Source: Xenosphaeropsis pyriputrescens (lineage: Eukaryota; Ascomycota; Leotiomycetes; Phacidiales; Phacidiaceae). From it: a DNA stretch of 64,000 bases. Every line of letters starts with the position of its first letter. Positions within the stretch are counted from its first letter, which is position 1. This document shows, piece by piece, positions 1 to 12,563 of the stretch. The stretch covers positions 119,345-183,344 of the forward strand of contig JAGKQE010000059.1 of NCBI GenBank assembly GCA_022609375.1, given 5' to 3'. Below the pieces are notes generated by a model. The model searched no databases, was not told the DNA's origin, and saw only the letters and a list, made by a program, of their open reading frames with translations. The position numbers and the translations under genes were made by a program.

Positions 1-2
1 CT

Positions 3-746
3 TTCCACGATATGGCTCTCAATGCAAAGGCACCGTCTGGCTATACTGCGACCTTCCGTGACTTGAACGCGTCAACATCTGCCAACTCTTACATTACTTT
101 CCACACTCTTCAGACATATGACGCTGTTGGATGCTCCCAATGGTGTGACAACACCACTACATGTACCTCTTTCAACCTCTATATTGAGCGCGACCCAAGC
201 CTCAACCCATCTGACAACTGCACAAATCCCTCCTCCATCACCAACTACAAGTGCAGCCTTTGGGGGTCTAACATCGATAACACAACCGCAACCAACGCAG
301 GCCAACCCCGTGAGGACTTTGAGGTTGTCATTGTCGGATCCGATGGTTTCGTAAAAACCAACACTACCACCCCACCATCATGCTCTGGATGGCAAGCTCC
401 TAAGTCATGCTCTGCTATTCACAACCACCCAAGCACTTGCCTCGGATCTAGATTCTTCCCTGGACCATACAACCCTCAACTCTGTGCCACATACGCTACT
501 GCTCAGAACGTGGTCAACACCAAGTCCACCTTGTGGAGCATTTTCCTCTCCATATTCACTTCCTATAACCCATTGAAGTGCAACTTCTTCAACGCTTACA
601 TGCTCAAGAAGAACGGAAAGCCCCTTGGCACTTACTGCTCCCTGTATGCTCAGCAGTATCAGCCTGCTCAGGCCATCTACTCTCCAGGATGGCAAGGAAG
701 TGATTACTGGGGTTTCGAGACCAGCTGGAGTTACTGCTCCAACTAG
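3..746 (+). CDS. Secreted Cys-rich apple/PAN-like protein, 3' part
   Basis: The frame is open from base 3 through the first visible ATG (12), so the gene starts outside the window and its signal peptide is not seen. The visible 247 or so codons end at TAG (744-746). The N-terminal half has paired cysteines (GCSQWC, then TTTCTSF) followed by a short FNLY motif and NPSSITNYKC, an arrangement typical of fungal apple/PAN-like extracellular domains. The C-terminal half (from GWQAPKSC) has further evenly spaced cysteines and aromatic residues and ends WSYCSN. Several N-x-T/S sites suit a secreted glycoprotein. Similar two-part proteins are common in the secretomes of Leotiomycetes and Sordariomycetes, but I know no assigned function. 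Certain as a coding region, moderate for the domain name, low for role. Confidence 0.75.
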   Translation, partial: FHDMALNAKAPSGYTATFRDLNASTSANSYITFHTLQTYDAVGCSQWCDNTTTCTSFNLYIERDPSLNPSDNCTNPSSITNYKCSLWGSNIDNTTATNAGQPREDFEVVIVGSDGFVKTNTTTPPSCSGWQAPKSCSAIHNHPSTCLGSRFFPGPYNPQLCATYATAQNVVNTKSTLWSIFLSIFTSYNPLKCNFFNAYMLKKNGKPLGTYCSLYAQQYQPAQAIYSPGWQGSDYWGFETSWSYCSN

Positions 747-1367
747 ATGTGTTGAGACGAGTTTTAGACCATACCTAGAATGCATTGGGAATTTGGAATT
801 TGAAATTTAGATTATTTGAAGGAGATGTATCTGTTAAGATTTTAGTTATTGAAAATTAGTTATTTTTTTTGAACAAGTTGGTTTTGTGCAAGTGATGTTT
901 GAGTTCCCAATTTGTTGATGCGGCATGTATTAGTCGGATTTCAAAATTGTTTCATACCAATCAGATAAACTAGCAGACCACTGCCAGTTCCCTGACGTCG
1001 TTAAATCATTGGCTTGACTCCAGTCTTATACGGAATGAATAGTACATGAATCCTTTCTGCTTATCTGGTCTATTTGTAGATTTGCAGAAGGTTAAGCGGG
1101 CATTCACGTAACAGTGATGGCTTCGTGAGTATCAATGCGGACCATCCAAGCAGGTGCTTTCAACCTGTTCTCAAGTTTGGTAAGAAATGGCAAACTGAGC
1201 CATCTTCTATGCGAGTAGCTCTTTAACAAGATCCCTAAAAATGTAGCAAACAATTTCACCTCAGCATCATGAGTCTCGCGAAGAAAGCACAGCAATTATA
1301 AAAAACCAACGATATTAACCAAACGCTCCAAAATCCCGAGAGCTTCATTTTGATTACATCAGCTAAA
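747..1367. other. Intergenic, convergent 3' ends
   Basis: This is the space between a plus-strand gene and the minus-strand SAS10 gene. It is moderately AT-rich with T-runs, as expected for two 3' untranslated regions. The short ORFs here have no recognisable content. Confidence 0.6.
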
Positions 1368-3299
1368 CTAAAGCTTGGTACTCTTAACCAAACCAGTCTT
1401 AATACCTGTAGCTTCACCACCATATCCTCCTCTGCCTTCACCACCCTTGTAAATGGCTTTCTGGGAGCTCAACTTCTTCTTCTTCTCCTCGAACTTCATT
1501 CTCTTCTTCACTCTTGGATTTCGTACCTCCTTCTTCCTCTTCGGCGCCAATCCCTTGTTCTTTTGAATCACGTAGCCAATAGCTCTCTTGCCATCCTCAC
1601 CAACTTCACCCTCCACTACCCTCGCATTCTTGTCAAGCGCCTTCGCAGCCGCGAACTCAGCATACTTCGCAGCCTTGTCCGCTTTCTTTGATTTCGATGT
1701 TTGAGCAACCATATCGTAGTACTCGTCGCCATCTTCTCTAATAGCTGCTGCGGCGGCCGTGTCTTCCTCTCCACTGTCATCACCGAGATCTGCTCCACGG
1801 CCGTACTCATCAAGCTTCTTGCCTCTACGTTCAGCCTCAACATTCAGACGTTGCTGGCGATCTCTCAATCGTTCCCTGTAAGGAAGATCTGCGTCACCAC
1901 CCGCATCTCTACCAGCATCCGCGCGCCTGTTGGCCTTCTGTGCAATCTGAGAAGTATAAAATCTGAGAGATTTCTTCTTCTTATCTTTCTCAGCAGCAGC
2001 ACGGGCATCCAAGCTCTCCTCTTCACCAAAGTCAGAATCGTCATCAAGGGACTTGATAGCAGTTCCGCGAGATTTCTTGCTCTTTCTGGGTCTGGTGGCG
2101 AGAGATGAGAGATCTGCTGTTTCAGCTTCGGCTTGGCGAATCTTTTCAGCTCTTGCTTCGCTGGCAGCAAGACGGGCAGCTTCGAGAGCCCTTTGTTTCT
2201 TGCCCTTCTTGCCAGTGGCTCGCTCGATTACTTGTTCTTCCTCTGATTCCTCAGTATCGTCCATGTCCTCATCTGAAATCTGCTCCTCCTCTTCGTCCAC
2301 AATAGCACTGAGATCCTTGACCTTTGTCCATAATTCCCTGCATTGCAGAAGACTATCCATCACACTGTGATCTCGAAGCTCCATTGGATCAAGCGCAGTT
2401 TTCCCCGACCCGTCCTTGGCTGTTGATGTGAGAATAGCAAAGTACATAGTAAGTGCGCCAAGGTAGGCGGCCAAAGCTCGACTCTTGACTACAGCCGGCG
2501 AAGCTTTTGCTTTCCCACTTGCAAGGACTAGTTCTGCCTGTAACTGTAATCCAGCATGCAGTGGCTGCAACTTCAGAAACTCGTTTGCCAAGAATTCGAA
2601 CTCAGGGTATCTTGTTTGTAAAAGTCGCAATCGCTCTTCGGGTCCCGTATCGTTTGTAATCTCAATATCCTTCAGCACTTCGGTAACTACATCACCATCC
2701 TCGTCTTCGTTGCCAGCCTCGATCCATTCAGTCTCATCGAATCCAAAGTCTGCCTCGGACATCTTTTGTAGCTTCTTCTGCTGTAGTCGCTTTGCTTCTG
2801 CTTCTTCTTCAAGTGCATCGGCTTCCGTCTCGATATTGTCTGCATTGTAGTAATCGCGTTTTGAAGAACCCCAACCTCCTGCATCCTCGTCCTCTTCCTC
2901 GTCCTCATCATCTTCTGTGACCTTTGACTTCTTCGTAGACTTCTTCTGTGCTTCTTCCTTCTCAACCTCATCATCTTCTTCTGAGTCCGAGTAAGCTAAC
3001 ACTTCCTCATCGGAAGGTTGTAAGAAAGCATCTGAAAGCAGAAGTTAGTAACTGTCCAATTGACGAAATAAGTAAGATTATCCAGACAACGCACCTTCTT
3101 CCTCGTATTTCCTTTGTCTTTTTGCATCTGGTCCCTCCTCCAACATGACTTTATCACGGTTTATGTGAAATTCGTCTTCTGAATCTGCAACATCCTCAAA
3201 AGTCCGAATTGGCCCCATTTTCCCATCCTTCTCGTTAAATTCCTTTGGTCCAGTGGATGTGGACTGACGGCCAGAGACCTTTCTTTTTTTCCCAGCCAT
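1368..3299 (-). CDS. sas10: Sas10/Utp3, small-subunit processome protein
   Basis: Two exons: 3299-3095 and 3031-1368, with a 63 bp GTGCGT...CAG intron. Joining in phase gives a 622-residue protein (EEEDAFLQPSDEEVLAYSD spans the junction). The N-terminus is a basic patch (MAGKKRKVSGR) followed by long acidic stretches. A Sas10/Utp3/C1D domain (around DTGPEERLRLLQTRYPEF) sits in the first half. The C-terminal ~80 residues are the conserved Sas10 tail (GKRAIGYVIQKNKGLAPKRK, then NPRVKKRMKFEEKKKK). Family knowledge: Utp3/Sas10 is a nucleolar U3 snoRNP component needed for 18S rRNA maturation. Length and charge pattern match the family. The first ATG at 3299 is the only one giving the conserved basic N-terminus. 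It is divergently transcribed from TSC10 across 344 bp. Confidence 0.93.
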
Positions 3300-3643
3300 G
3301 ATTTTGATTTCTTTATTGTGAGGTTGCAGAGGTTGTAATTGTCGCAGCGGCGATTGCTCTACAACTTTTTCCGATTACTTTATCTTAGTGTGCTACCGGA
3401 TTCCATCACGGCAAAACGTAACTCCGTATTTGTTTACGGATACCTCACCGATTCACGTCAACGTTCGATTAAAGAACAACAACTGTCCACACTTCTATGG
3501 TCTGCCATCGTTGAGATCTCGGTATAGTCTCTAGAATTTTAATTAGAGGTGTCGGCTTGTATCTAGGTTTTTAGTCGGCTACATTTACGTTAATAGAAAG
3601 CTATCGATTCCGGCGCACGGCTGACAATCTTCATCATACTCCG
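3300..3643. promoter_or_regulatory. Shared divergent promoter SAS10 / TSC10
   Basis: A 344 bp interval separates the two divergent start codons (SAS10 at 3299 minus, TSC10 at 3644 plus). There is no ORF with coding character and no clear TATA box. Arrangement implies a bidirectional promoter; no specific factor site is claimed. Confidence 0.6.
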
Positions 3644-4765
3644 ATGAATTTGAGCAGTGACTGGACGACGCTGTCAGTTGGAATCTGCAGTACTTTAGCA
3701 ATCTGTATTGCAATGATGTTTCTCCATAGAAAGAACCACTTCGATGTTGTCGGAAAAGTACAAATAACCCTTGTCCATTAACATGAGCTTTTGCTAATTT
3801 GAATAGACTGTTCTCCTCACAGGGGCCTCGGAAGGGATGGGTAAAAGTGTTGCTCGACAACTTGCCAAGAAGGGTGCAAATGTTGTCATTGTCGCTCGAA
3901 ATATCAGAAAGCTTGAGGAAGCTATTGAGGAGATAAAGGTAAACCGCTTCTCTTTCTATACCAGCGATTATACTAAGCATTGCAGTCATCAACATTGTCT
4001 CCGACTCAACGATTCCATTACCTCAGTGCCGACGTGACCAAAACTTCCGAAGCAACAAGAATTGTTAGCGAAGTCACGACTTGGAACAAAGGGGCAGCAC
4101 CAGATGTTGTATGGTGTGTTGCTGGTGGCGCACATCCCACCCTTTTCCTCGAAACTACACCCGAAAAGCTTCGACAGCAGATGGATATGAACTATTGGTC
4201 TTGTGCAGACATGGCACATGCAATTCTAGGGAAGTGGCTTCATTCTTCGGGCTCTACAGACGTGCCTCGACACTTGATTTTCACTTCTTCCGTACTGGCC
4301 TTCTATCCCATCGTAGGATACGTCCCGTATTCTCCTGCCAAAGCAGCCCTTCGCTCGCTATCTGATACCCTCAACCAAGAACTAAAACTGTATTCCTCTA
4401 ATGTCAAAATTCACACGATTTTCCCCGGTTCGATTATGACACCTGGTTTTGAAGAGGAGAATAAGCTCAAGCCAGCTATTACTCAGATTCTGGAGAAGGA
4501 TGACCCAGTGCAAAGTGCGGATGAGGTTGCCGAGAAGAGCATCTTGGGATTAGAAAGTGGGGAATACCTGGTAACTGTAGGATTTCTTGGAGCGGCTATG
4601 CGAGGTTGCTCCTGGGGTGGAAGCCCAAGGAACAACTGGTTGATAGACTTTGCGATGACTTGGGTTACAAGTATTGCTTGGCCGTTTATTCAATGGGACT
4701 TGGACGGCAAGGTTGTCAAGTATGGAAAGGAGCACGGCCATCCAAGCACGTATACCATCACTTGA
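3644..4765 (+). CDS. tsc10: 3-ketodihydrosphingosine reductase (Tsc10/KDSR)
   Basis: Three exons, 3644-3757, 3807-3938 and 3986-4765, with introns of 49 and 47 bp, give 341 residues. The protein is a classical short-chain dehydrogenase. The N-terminus has a membrane segment (about residues 10-27). The NAD(P)H motif TGASEGMG is at 43-50. The catalytic Ser is in TSSVLAF (about S184), Tyr197 and Lys201 lie in PYSPAK, and a C-terminal hydrophobic region (FAMTWVTSIAWPF) can anchor it. PGSIMTPGF follows the active site as in KDSR enzymes. Family knowledge: Tsc10 reduces 3-ketodihydrosphingosine to dihydrosphingosine with NADPH at the ER, the second step of sphingolipid synthesis. The start at 3644 restores the membrane segment and leads in phase into the Rossmann strand. 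Length is normal for fungi (~320-350). Confidence 0.92.
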
Positions 4766-6520
4766 ACAAATCAAGTCATTATTTGAATACATTTACCTGT
4801 TTCTACACATGAGTGAAAGTTCCTTTGATGAGCAGGGAATACCAATTGATTGGGATGGCTCAAGCTGCTTAGTATTTTGAGCCGAGTTTGATGTGGGATA
4901 CCGTTGCCAGGTACGAATCGGAGTCGTTCATGCAGCATTCCGGAAGAGTGACTTGAATACAGCTTCACCGCATCCAAAACCCCCGCATTAGTAAGTCTGA
5001 ACAGGTGCTTATTATCATGTATCGATCATACCTGAATCATGGCTCGGTCTGCATTTTTGATGCAGCATTTTCCATCATCCCAAGCTCAAAGTTCATGATC
5101 ACTGCTATCAATCTTAGCTGCGTCGACGCCAACACGCATGGCAGTGCCTTGAGGTGAAATTTGGGCCAACAACATACATCAAACACCCTGCTCTTTACAA
5201 AGAATTGTATTATGTGTCTTGTATTCTAATTGTCTTTTCAAAGTATTATGCAAATCATCATGCTTGAGCTGCGCACAACATGAAGGATGCCATCTCACGT
5301 GCTTTTCGACGACTGCCAAATACCCAAGGTCATAAAGGATTGTATTTGTTCCTTCATCGCGACAATTTCCATCTTTGGAAACATCCCCGTGCTAGAGATT
5401 AGTTTTGCCTTTTATGTTTATTTGACTTTCGTGTGAAATTGAAATGTCGAACTCTTCTCTTGGCTTATCTTCACATCTTTTCTTATTCCGCTTATATACA
5501 AGTTGGCTGGCCCCCAAGAACTAAGGTGCATTGATTATCGAAGGCAATAATCAAATTATTCAGCTTGAATATGGAACACAAGTACACGATTATCCATTCA
5601 AGTAAAATACGGTACGCATCCTTGTACCGACATCAGGCCATATTACGAAGAGTTTATGGTAAAGCTCCATCAGTTGTACCCTTCAAGATCAGGCTGAGGA
5701 TCAAGACAGACACAGTCGCACACATGTCGGTAGGTATTTGGCTGATTGAGGTGCCACAGGCCCCGAAACACAAGCACAACAGCCTCGCAACTGAGGAACG
5801 GTCAGTAATTGGGTATTTATAGAAAAGAAACACCTACACAACCGTTGAATGTCTCTCCTTATTTCGATATCTTATTTCAACGGTGAGTCCTACATAAACG
5901 GTGCAGTCCTGCGGTGAGTTGTTGTACGAGTATTGAATCTCCATACGGTAGAGCACCTCACAGCGGGATACTCTCGTCCACTGGAGAGGTCAATCGGGTG
6001 CTGGAGCTGCTGAGGCATGCATTATGCATCACGAGAAAAGCTTCACCGTCACAATGCATAGCGACGAAGCGACGAAGTATATGCCGCTCATCCAACACTC
6101 TGTCACGCGTGCGACATGTGCATACCCGCCTGCATCTCTGCATGTATGGCACTCAGCCTTCAGACGGGTCCTCGAGGCTTCATCGACAATCCGAGTAATG
6201 TGCTCAGTCTCTGCTCCATGTTCTTCTGTCAGACAAGGACGACATTCGAACGGTCAAGACGAAGACTCGCCTCTCACCCGACCCGATCGACTGTGGTTGC
6301 AGGAGACACGATGAGATGGCCAGATACGCTTCTCTGCCACTTTTGCTATGCGAGAGATATCTTTTGCCCTTTCTGTCCTTCTTGGTTGCCTCTCCGCAGT
6401 CTCTCCACCTCTCATCACACCTTCTCTGCAGCGATAGACGCCAATGCTGCGTATGCACAACATGGTTGGATGGAACACCACATGCATCTACTCGCAGAGA
6501 AAGTTGACCGACATCTCTAT

Positions 6521-6558
<38 letters not shown>

Positions 6559-7049
6559 ACTTTGGTCCGTTATTGTTGTTCGAGGATATGGCCGAGGGAC
6601 ATGAGCAAGGAACATGAAAGATACGGCAAGGTACCGTTCGTCGTTCTGTGCGTATGAGACAGTATTGTGGATTCATGTAGCACGTTCGCGGGAAATTTTG
6701 CCTCAGTAGGTTGGTGGGTTGAGATGGAGCAAGTAAGTCGTAAAGACTGAGCCGGACAATACTGACTTACTAACAATGACGACCCAACGAACGTCTCTTA
6801 AATGCAAACTGACGCCCGCGATGACGCCCTCGAAATTCTCGCCGTCGGCCTACTTCTGTTTGAGAGATCAAAGGTACTGATGTGAGATCTTCAGATTGAG
6901 ATCATCCTCTCCGTCTTTTCCTCTACAAATATCCTTTATCATTCCTTATCTGTATGCGGTGTTTGTCTTGACAAAGATCTTCCTTTCGACTGATTAAGAA
7001 TTATTATCAGCATTTTCTTCCTTGTTATAATCACGTGTGTCACCAACCT
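4766..7049. other. Intergenic, 2.3 kb
   Basis: No gene supported. ORFs of 60-147 codons between 5914 and 6676 overlap on both strands and are rich in Cys/His/Ser with no recognisable motif, so I treat them as chance. A hexanucleotide repeat lies at 6523-6557. The last ~150 bases form the promoter and leader of the MFS gene. Confidence 0.55.
6523..6557. repeat. (GGTTCT)n microsatellite
   Basis: Nearly six perfect copies of a hexamer (CTGGTT phase), seen directly. Confidence 0.9.
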
Positions 7050-9209
7050 ATGCTGTCCGCCTATGGTAGTCACAACCAGGTGCATTCGAACACAAACAGA
7101 ATGGGCGAAGAGCATTTAAAGGCATCCGCGGAGGATTTGGCTGTCCCGCGGAGGATCTTCGAAACGGATAGCCAACTTGAGACATTACCAAATTCAACGA
7201 GATCTGCATCAGTTGCAGATGAGATATTGGTCGGTACTACGCAAACCAACGACGGTGTTCCCAAAGAACAGCCAGACAGCAGGATCCTAGATAAGGCCAT
7301 GTTACCGCCAGGAGCACCGCCGATGCACATGAATCATCAGAATCCAATCCTCGATTCCTGGTCAACTATCGGCCTGCCCCGGCTAGCTAAACAACACTCG
7401 AATCACAAACCGTTGCCTGCATTGCCAAACGAAGGAGAAGAGTCATATGGCCATGATCCAGTGGCACCCATACCGTACCAAGGCGATGAGATGGTCACGG
7501 TCCCCATCAATGATGACTCCCATCAAGTTCAAGAAAAAGCCCAGCGCATCGCAGATTCAGCTCTGTCTTCCAACACTGACTTCCCCAAAATGAAGTACTC
7601 ACAAGAAATCGACATTGAAGAATCAGAAGAGCAGCTGCTCAACAGATTGGGCAGAGAACGTCCAAAGATATTTCGTTCGTTGTGGGCAGAAATAGCATGC
7701 TGTTTCTCGATCTGTATGAGCCAGATTCTCTCGGTGCGTCCATGTTTCTCAAAAGACTATGTACATTACTAACAAGGATAGGAATATTGGGTTTCAGGGT
7801 TTACAGTCATCCTTCCAACTGTGTCTAGGGCTTTGAATATCCCAGCGGCTTCGAGCACTTGGCCTGCAAGTGCATTCTCTCTTGTAATCGCCTCCTTTTT
7901 GCTCGTCATGGGTCGATTTGCCGACATGTATGGAGGCAAGTGCATGTATGTACTGGGCATGGCATGGCTGACGACCTGGTCTCTTATTGGCGGATTCTCC
8001 ACGAATGAAATAATGCTGGACTTTTGCCGTGCTCTCCAAGGGCTTGGACCTGCCGCATTTCTTCCTTCAGGTCTCTCCCTCCTTGGAAGTATATACCGCC
8101 CAGGTCCCAGGAAGAATGTGGCTTTTTGTGCGTATGGAGCCTGCGCTGCTGCTGGCTTCTTTGTTGGAGTCTTGTTTGCCGGAACAGCTGCACAGGCAAA
8201 GGGCGCTGATTGGAGACTCTATTTCTGGGTTGGAACCGGTTTGACTTTCATCACTGCAGTGTCGGCTTTCTTCTTCATTCCAACCCAGCTCATAATTCGA
8301 AACAAAAATGTGAAGATGGATTGGCTAGGCGCCGTGCTCATTTCAAGTGGGACAATTCTGTTCACCTTTGCCATTACGGATTCCGCACATGCGCCCCGAG
8401 GATGGAAAACACCATACGTCTATGTATTGTTTGTTGTTGGAGTTCTCATTCTTTGCTTGGCAGGATATGTCGAATGCAACATCGCTGCCGATCCTCTCCT
8501 ACCCTCGAGCCTATTCAAGGTTAAATATATGCCTGCGCTCACAATTGCCCTTTTTCTTACGTATGGCTCTTTGGGAATATTCTTACTCTATGCAACCTAC
8601 TACATGCTCAATATTCTTGTTCTCACACCAATGCAAGTAGTCGCTTGGTACACGCCCCTTTTCATGGGTGGGATTATTATCTCTCTTTTTGGTGGGACGG
8701 TATGTGTTTTCTCCACTCAACAACTTTTCGCTCGCTCACTGATCTGATAGATAATGCATCGCGTTCCGGGTACGGTTCTATGTGCTTTTGGAAGTATAGC
8801 ATGGATTGCGGCTCCCCTTCTCTTCGCCCTCGCACCTCGAGGCGCGAATTACTGGGCATTCTTCTTTACATCGATGACGTGTGCAACACTGGGAGTAGAC
8901 ATCACCTTTAACGTATCGAATATTCTTATCACCTCCTCATTCCCAAAAGCACAACAGGGTCTAGCTGGCAGTTGGTGTATGATACTCATGCACCTTGGTA
9001 TTGCCATTCTCCTTGGGTTTGCGGATATCGTAGCATCATTCACGGAGTACCAAGGAGTTAGACAGAGTTATAAGAACGCATTCTGGTTGGAGGTTGCATG
9101 TGCGGGAGTTGCACTTATTTGTTTCATGGGATTCATCAGAGTAGAGGCAGCCGAGAGTGAGTTTACAGTCGAGGAGAAAGAGGAGAGGAGAATTTTTGCT
9201 AAGGAATGA
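7050..9209 (+). CDS. MFS drug:H+ antiporter, Atr1-like
   Basis: Three exons: 7050-7733, 7782-8699, 8751-9209 (introns 48 and 51 bp, all phase 0), giving 686 residues. The first ~210 residues are a hydrophilic, disordered, Pro/Ser/Glu-rich cytosolic extension. The transporter core begins at LWAEIACCFSICMSQILS, crosses the first junction (EYWVSGFTVILP), and has the MFS loop 2-3 signature (MGRFADMYGGK) and a following RALQGLG helix. About 12-14 hydrophobic helices follow. The sequence resembles the ATR1/aminotriazole-resistance branch of fungal drug:H+ antiporters, which export toxic compounds at the plasma membrane. The substrate cannot be told. The ATG at 7050 is the first in frame; the long N-terminal tail is longer than in yeast Atr1, and a later start at Met 18 (7101) is possible. 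Confidence 0.85.
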
Positions 9210-9629
9210 TGACCGCTTGCTCTTGGATGCCAACTGTTTTGCATAGAATACTCCAGTACTGATATTATGCCCAAGTTCTTTTCCTTTCTTAGATATGAAA
9301 TATGAAGACCAAATCATTAGCAACAGCATAAGTTTTCATGTGTCTTCTTTCTCGTTGAGACTCTTCATGATCTGTTGGCTCATCAAATTCAACTGTATCG
9401 GAAATGCTAACAAAGGTCTCTTTGACCAGAAACAACTTTTTTGAGGGAAGGTGCTGGAGCCTCCAGTGGTTTCTTGATTTATACATAGAGTGCACCTGCC
9501 TGCCCGATTTTGTGGACCCATCACAACATCAAGATATGCCTTCTCCTGCTTGGACTTCCAAGAAATCCAACAATACAGTCCATATTCCCACATTCATTTT
9601 GAAGTTCGCATACCACATAGTACAGCATC
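9210..9629. other. Intergenic, 420 bp
   Basis: 3' end of the MFS gene and promoter of the next gene. No TATA element, repeat or ORF worth naming. Confidence 0.5.
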
Positions 9630-11359
9630 ATGAACGAACCAAAGGCTCTTGAATTGGCACTTGAGGCTGCTATAAATGCCTTTGTCATAGCCAAGGAGAC
9701 GTTTAAGGAGCTACTCGGAGATGCAAATATGGCCTTCCTGACACCATGGTTAGGAGCTGCTTCCTTTGAGTCCTATGCTGGGAACTCAGGTCTCGAACCC
9801 GACGATAAGCTACAACGATACTTAGACACCCTTCATATGCACCATCGGTCGTTTCTTCAGCAGCGTGTACAGCTACACTTTCATATGAATCATGCGCTAG
9901 AGCTTCTCCAACGAATTGAAGATACTAGCAAAGACAAAGTAAGAAATCGCTTTAATATGAATGCTAGTGTTGGAGCTGACAAGTTATCGCACAGGCCAGC
10001 GATGAGCACTACAAGAAATGTATGCATATCTATGAGACCCTAGAAAAGAGTTTGGAAGTAGCGAAATATACATTTCATGGCTTTAGGACGATGGACGGTG
10101 TTGACGACGATGAAGTAAATCGCCCCTCTACTGATTGGCCGACTATGAAGGAGTTGCTGGTGGACATAGGGCAGCACGACCTTGACACTAAAGGCCATGT
10201 GCAGCAGCCAGACCCGCTCGAGAACCTCGTCACTCAATCATCAGGGGTCTACAAGGGCAAATCCACAAAACCAAGCCCTAGTGTAGACCAGGTCCAGAAG
10301 CCAACGTCAGAAGATAGTCTTGCATCTCAATTGCGAGTGGATGATCACAATAGCGCCCCTTCATCGCATCCTCTTGATCCTCACCATGTTCCAAAGCCAC
10401 GTCGAGATCGAGCACGACCAATGACGACCGCAGAATGTGCGATGAAACTTCGCCTATTGAGGGAACGGTTGATGATAGTTGAAACAGTGAGAGTTGTTGG
10501 TCCTGACTACGCTGCGAACTTGCTCACATATGGCTTCGCTGAAGTACAAAACATATTGAAGCAGCAGCTTTCCGAGGACGAAGAGGATAATAGAAGTCAT
10601 GAGCAGCAACGGACACTTGCTCCATTATCCTGGAGGAAGCAGAGATACCACCCGTATCCTCCCCCTTCAAACTTCATAAAAAATGAGCTCCCTCGGTATA
10701 ATGCATCAAACAAAGACAGCGAGCTTCTAGCACATCTTGATTCTACACTAGGCGCCATGTCTGGAATTCAAGAGACGATCAACAGATTGGAAGGCGAGAA
10801 ATCAAATAAGGAGAAAAAGAAGCCACGAGTCAGAAAGAGAGGCAAAAAGTCGGAGGATGGTGCTAAAGAGCGGGATCAAACTGTCGGCTCGAAGGACACG
10901 AATGTCGTGACGGAAGAGACGCCTGAGAAAACGACGAATCTGGAATCCAACAAAGACAATTCAGTTGCCGAAACGGCGACTTCGGAAATAGATCCGATTA
11001 GGGGACCTGACATTGTGGCAGATGTAAATGAGAAGGCCTTGAGCACCATGGACAAGAAAGACAAACCGAAGGCTAATGGAAAGCATGTCAAGACCGCCAG
11101 CACAGATAAATCTGCGGATCTTGACACAACCACAAACTCAAGAGATGTGGAAAGGCTTGTGGAAATGATTGATTGTCGGATCATTGCGAAGATAACAAGG
11201 ATGTTCGAAGACAACGAGCAACAGGGAAAGCTTCAAGCAGACATGACAGACTTGGTGAAAAAGGCAGAGTATTCATTCCAGATGATAAAGAGAAATGCAG
11301 ACGACCTCGAGAGATGCTTCACCCTTGTTAAGATGAAGAGAAAGGCTCTCGGGGAATAA
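9630..11359 (+). CDS. Hypothetical protein with charged coiled-coil C-terminus
   Basis: Two exons, 9630-9938 and 9995-11359, with a 56 bp GTAAGA...CAG intron in phase 0, give 557 residues. Residues 1-130 are helical (MNEPKALELALEAAINAF..., then HHRSFLQQRVQLHFHMNHALELLQRI), suggesting a helical bundle. Residues ~190-260 contain a second helical segment (AECAMKLRLLRERLMIVETV). About 290-420 is disordered and Lys/Glu-rich (KEKKKPRVRKRGKK). The last ~80 residues look coiled-coil (DLVKKAEYSFQMIKRNADDLERCF). I do not recognise the family. It has normal fungal codon use and no signal peptide or membrane segment. The basic cluster could be a nuclear localisation signal, but that is inference only. 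Confidence 0.75.
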
Positions 11360-12563
11360 GTTGTTGGAGTCTCCGTTATCCTTAGTTGGTAGCCCCAGCA
11401 TCGGTATTGGTAACACTTACTTTGAATAGAAAAAAGGATAACACTTTTGGTTAATTCGAAGAGAATGAATAGTACATGTTAGTGAATCGTGATATAAGCC
11501 TGACCTATCTATATAAATGTGACTATCAGGAGTGGTGCAGCGACTGAAAATCGTACAATTACTCAACACAAATCAAAAGTCATCGTGAGTGACTGATAGA
11601 TGGTCGCCATGTATACACGTGACATTTGATTGCTGACTAATTCTAATTCGGCGACAGAGTTTGACAGATGAGCAAAACGAAAGTAAAACTACGCTAGCGT
11701 CGCCAGCATTAGCGAGGCCAGTATAAATTCGTGCTCTCTCCGTGTCCTTCTTCCCTCTCTATCATCAGTGGGTTAACTATACTTTTAGTTAATTTACATA
11801 ACGGCTCCTCTACGGAGGCTCGCTATGGGTTCGTCACTCAATTTCGTCCCCATCGTTCCCGGCCCTTTAGAATAAAGAGAACCCTCTTTCCTACCAGCCG
11901 TGACCTTCGATTCGACAGGGTCTTGACTGTGGGGGGTTCGCGACATCACTCTGATAGAGATGCGCCTGCTTGAGACGAAGTGTGCGTACGCTAACAAAGA
12001 ATTGACTCGTCTTGGTGTGTTTTTTCGTTTTGTTTTTGTAAATCCTGATATGGTTCTCAGATCTGGGTTTCTCCATTGCTGGTGATCAGATTCTCCACAT
12101 CGGAAATCTCTGATCGACTGTCGCACGCTCTAAGACAAAACCTCATGCTCCAGGCACAAAAGAACTTGTGTATCAAGTCCAAGAACCTAGACCTTTGGAC
12201 GATGAATGTCATGTATGGGACAAGTCAGCATTTACGGACTATGTGCAATACACAAGAAGCCACTCCAAGGATCTGATCCTGTACCGTAAATATCCTCTGG
12301 ATATAAATATTCTAGAAATCTCACAGCATGGTGGATGTATAATTCTGCCATGTCAGTTGCTTGCGGCTTGATTACGAAGATGCACAAGCAGTGTGTTACA
12401 TGCAAAGGCAGAAGTTGAGTTAGATCTATCTTTGTTAGGCCTAACTTTGGTTCACACAATCACATGCATTATATCTTTTTGCCTTGCAATTCATTTGTAT
12501 TTGACTTCGTGAACTACAAGTAAAAACCCTTCTCGAGCAATCACTCAGTAAAGAGGATTACGT
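11360..12563. other. Intergenic, 1.2 kb
   Basis: A TATA-like TATAAAT (about 11721) followed by a CT-rich stretch looks like a promoter facing right, but no ORF longer than 15 codons starts sensibly after it. A non-coding transcript is possible. Several short ORFs on both strands show no protein character. Confidence 0.4.

Noticed and set aside
5914..6676. Overlapping 60-147 codon ORFs on both strands
   Set aside because: Mutually overlapping frames with low-complexity ends (a WFWFWF run from the GGTTCT repeat) and no motif.
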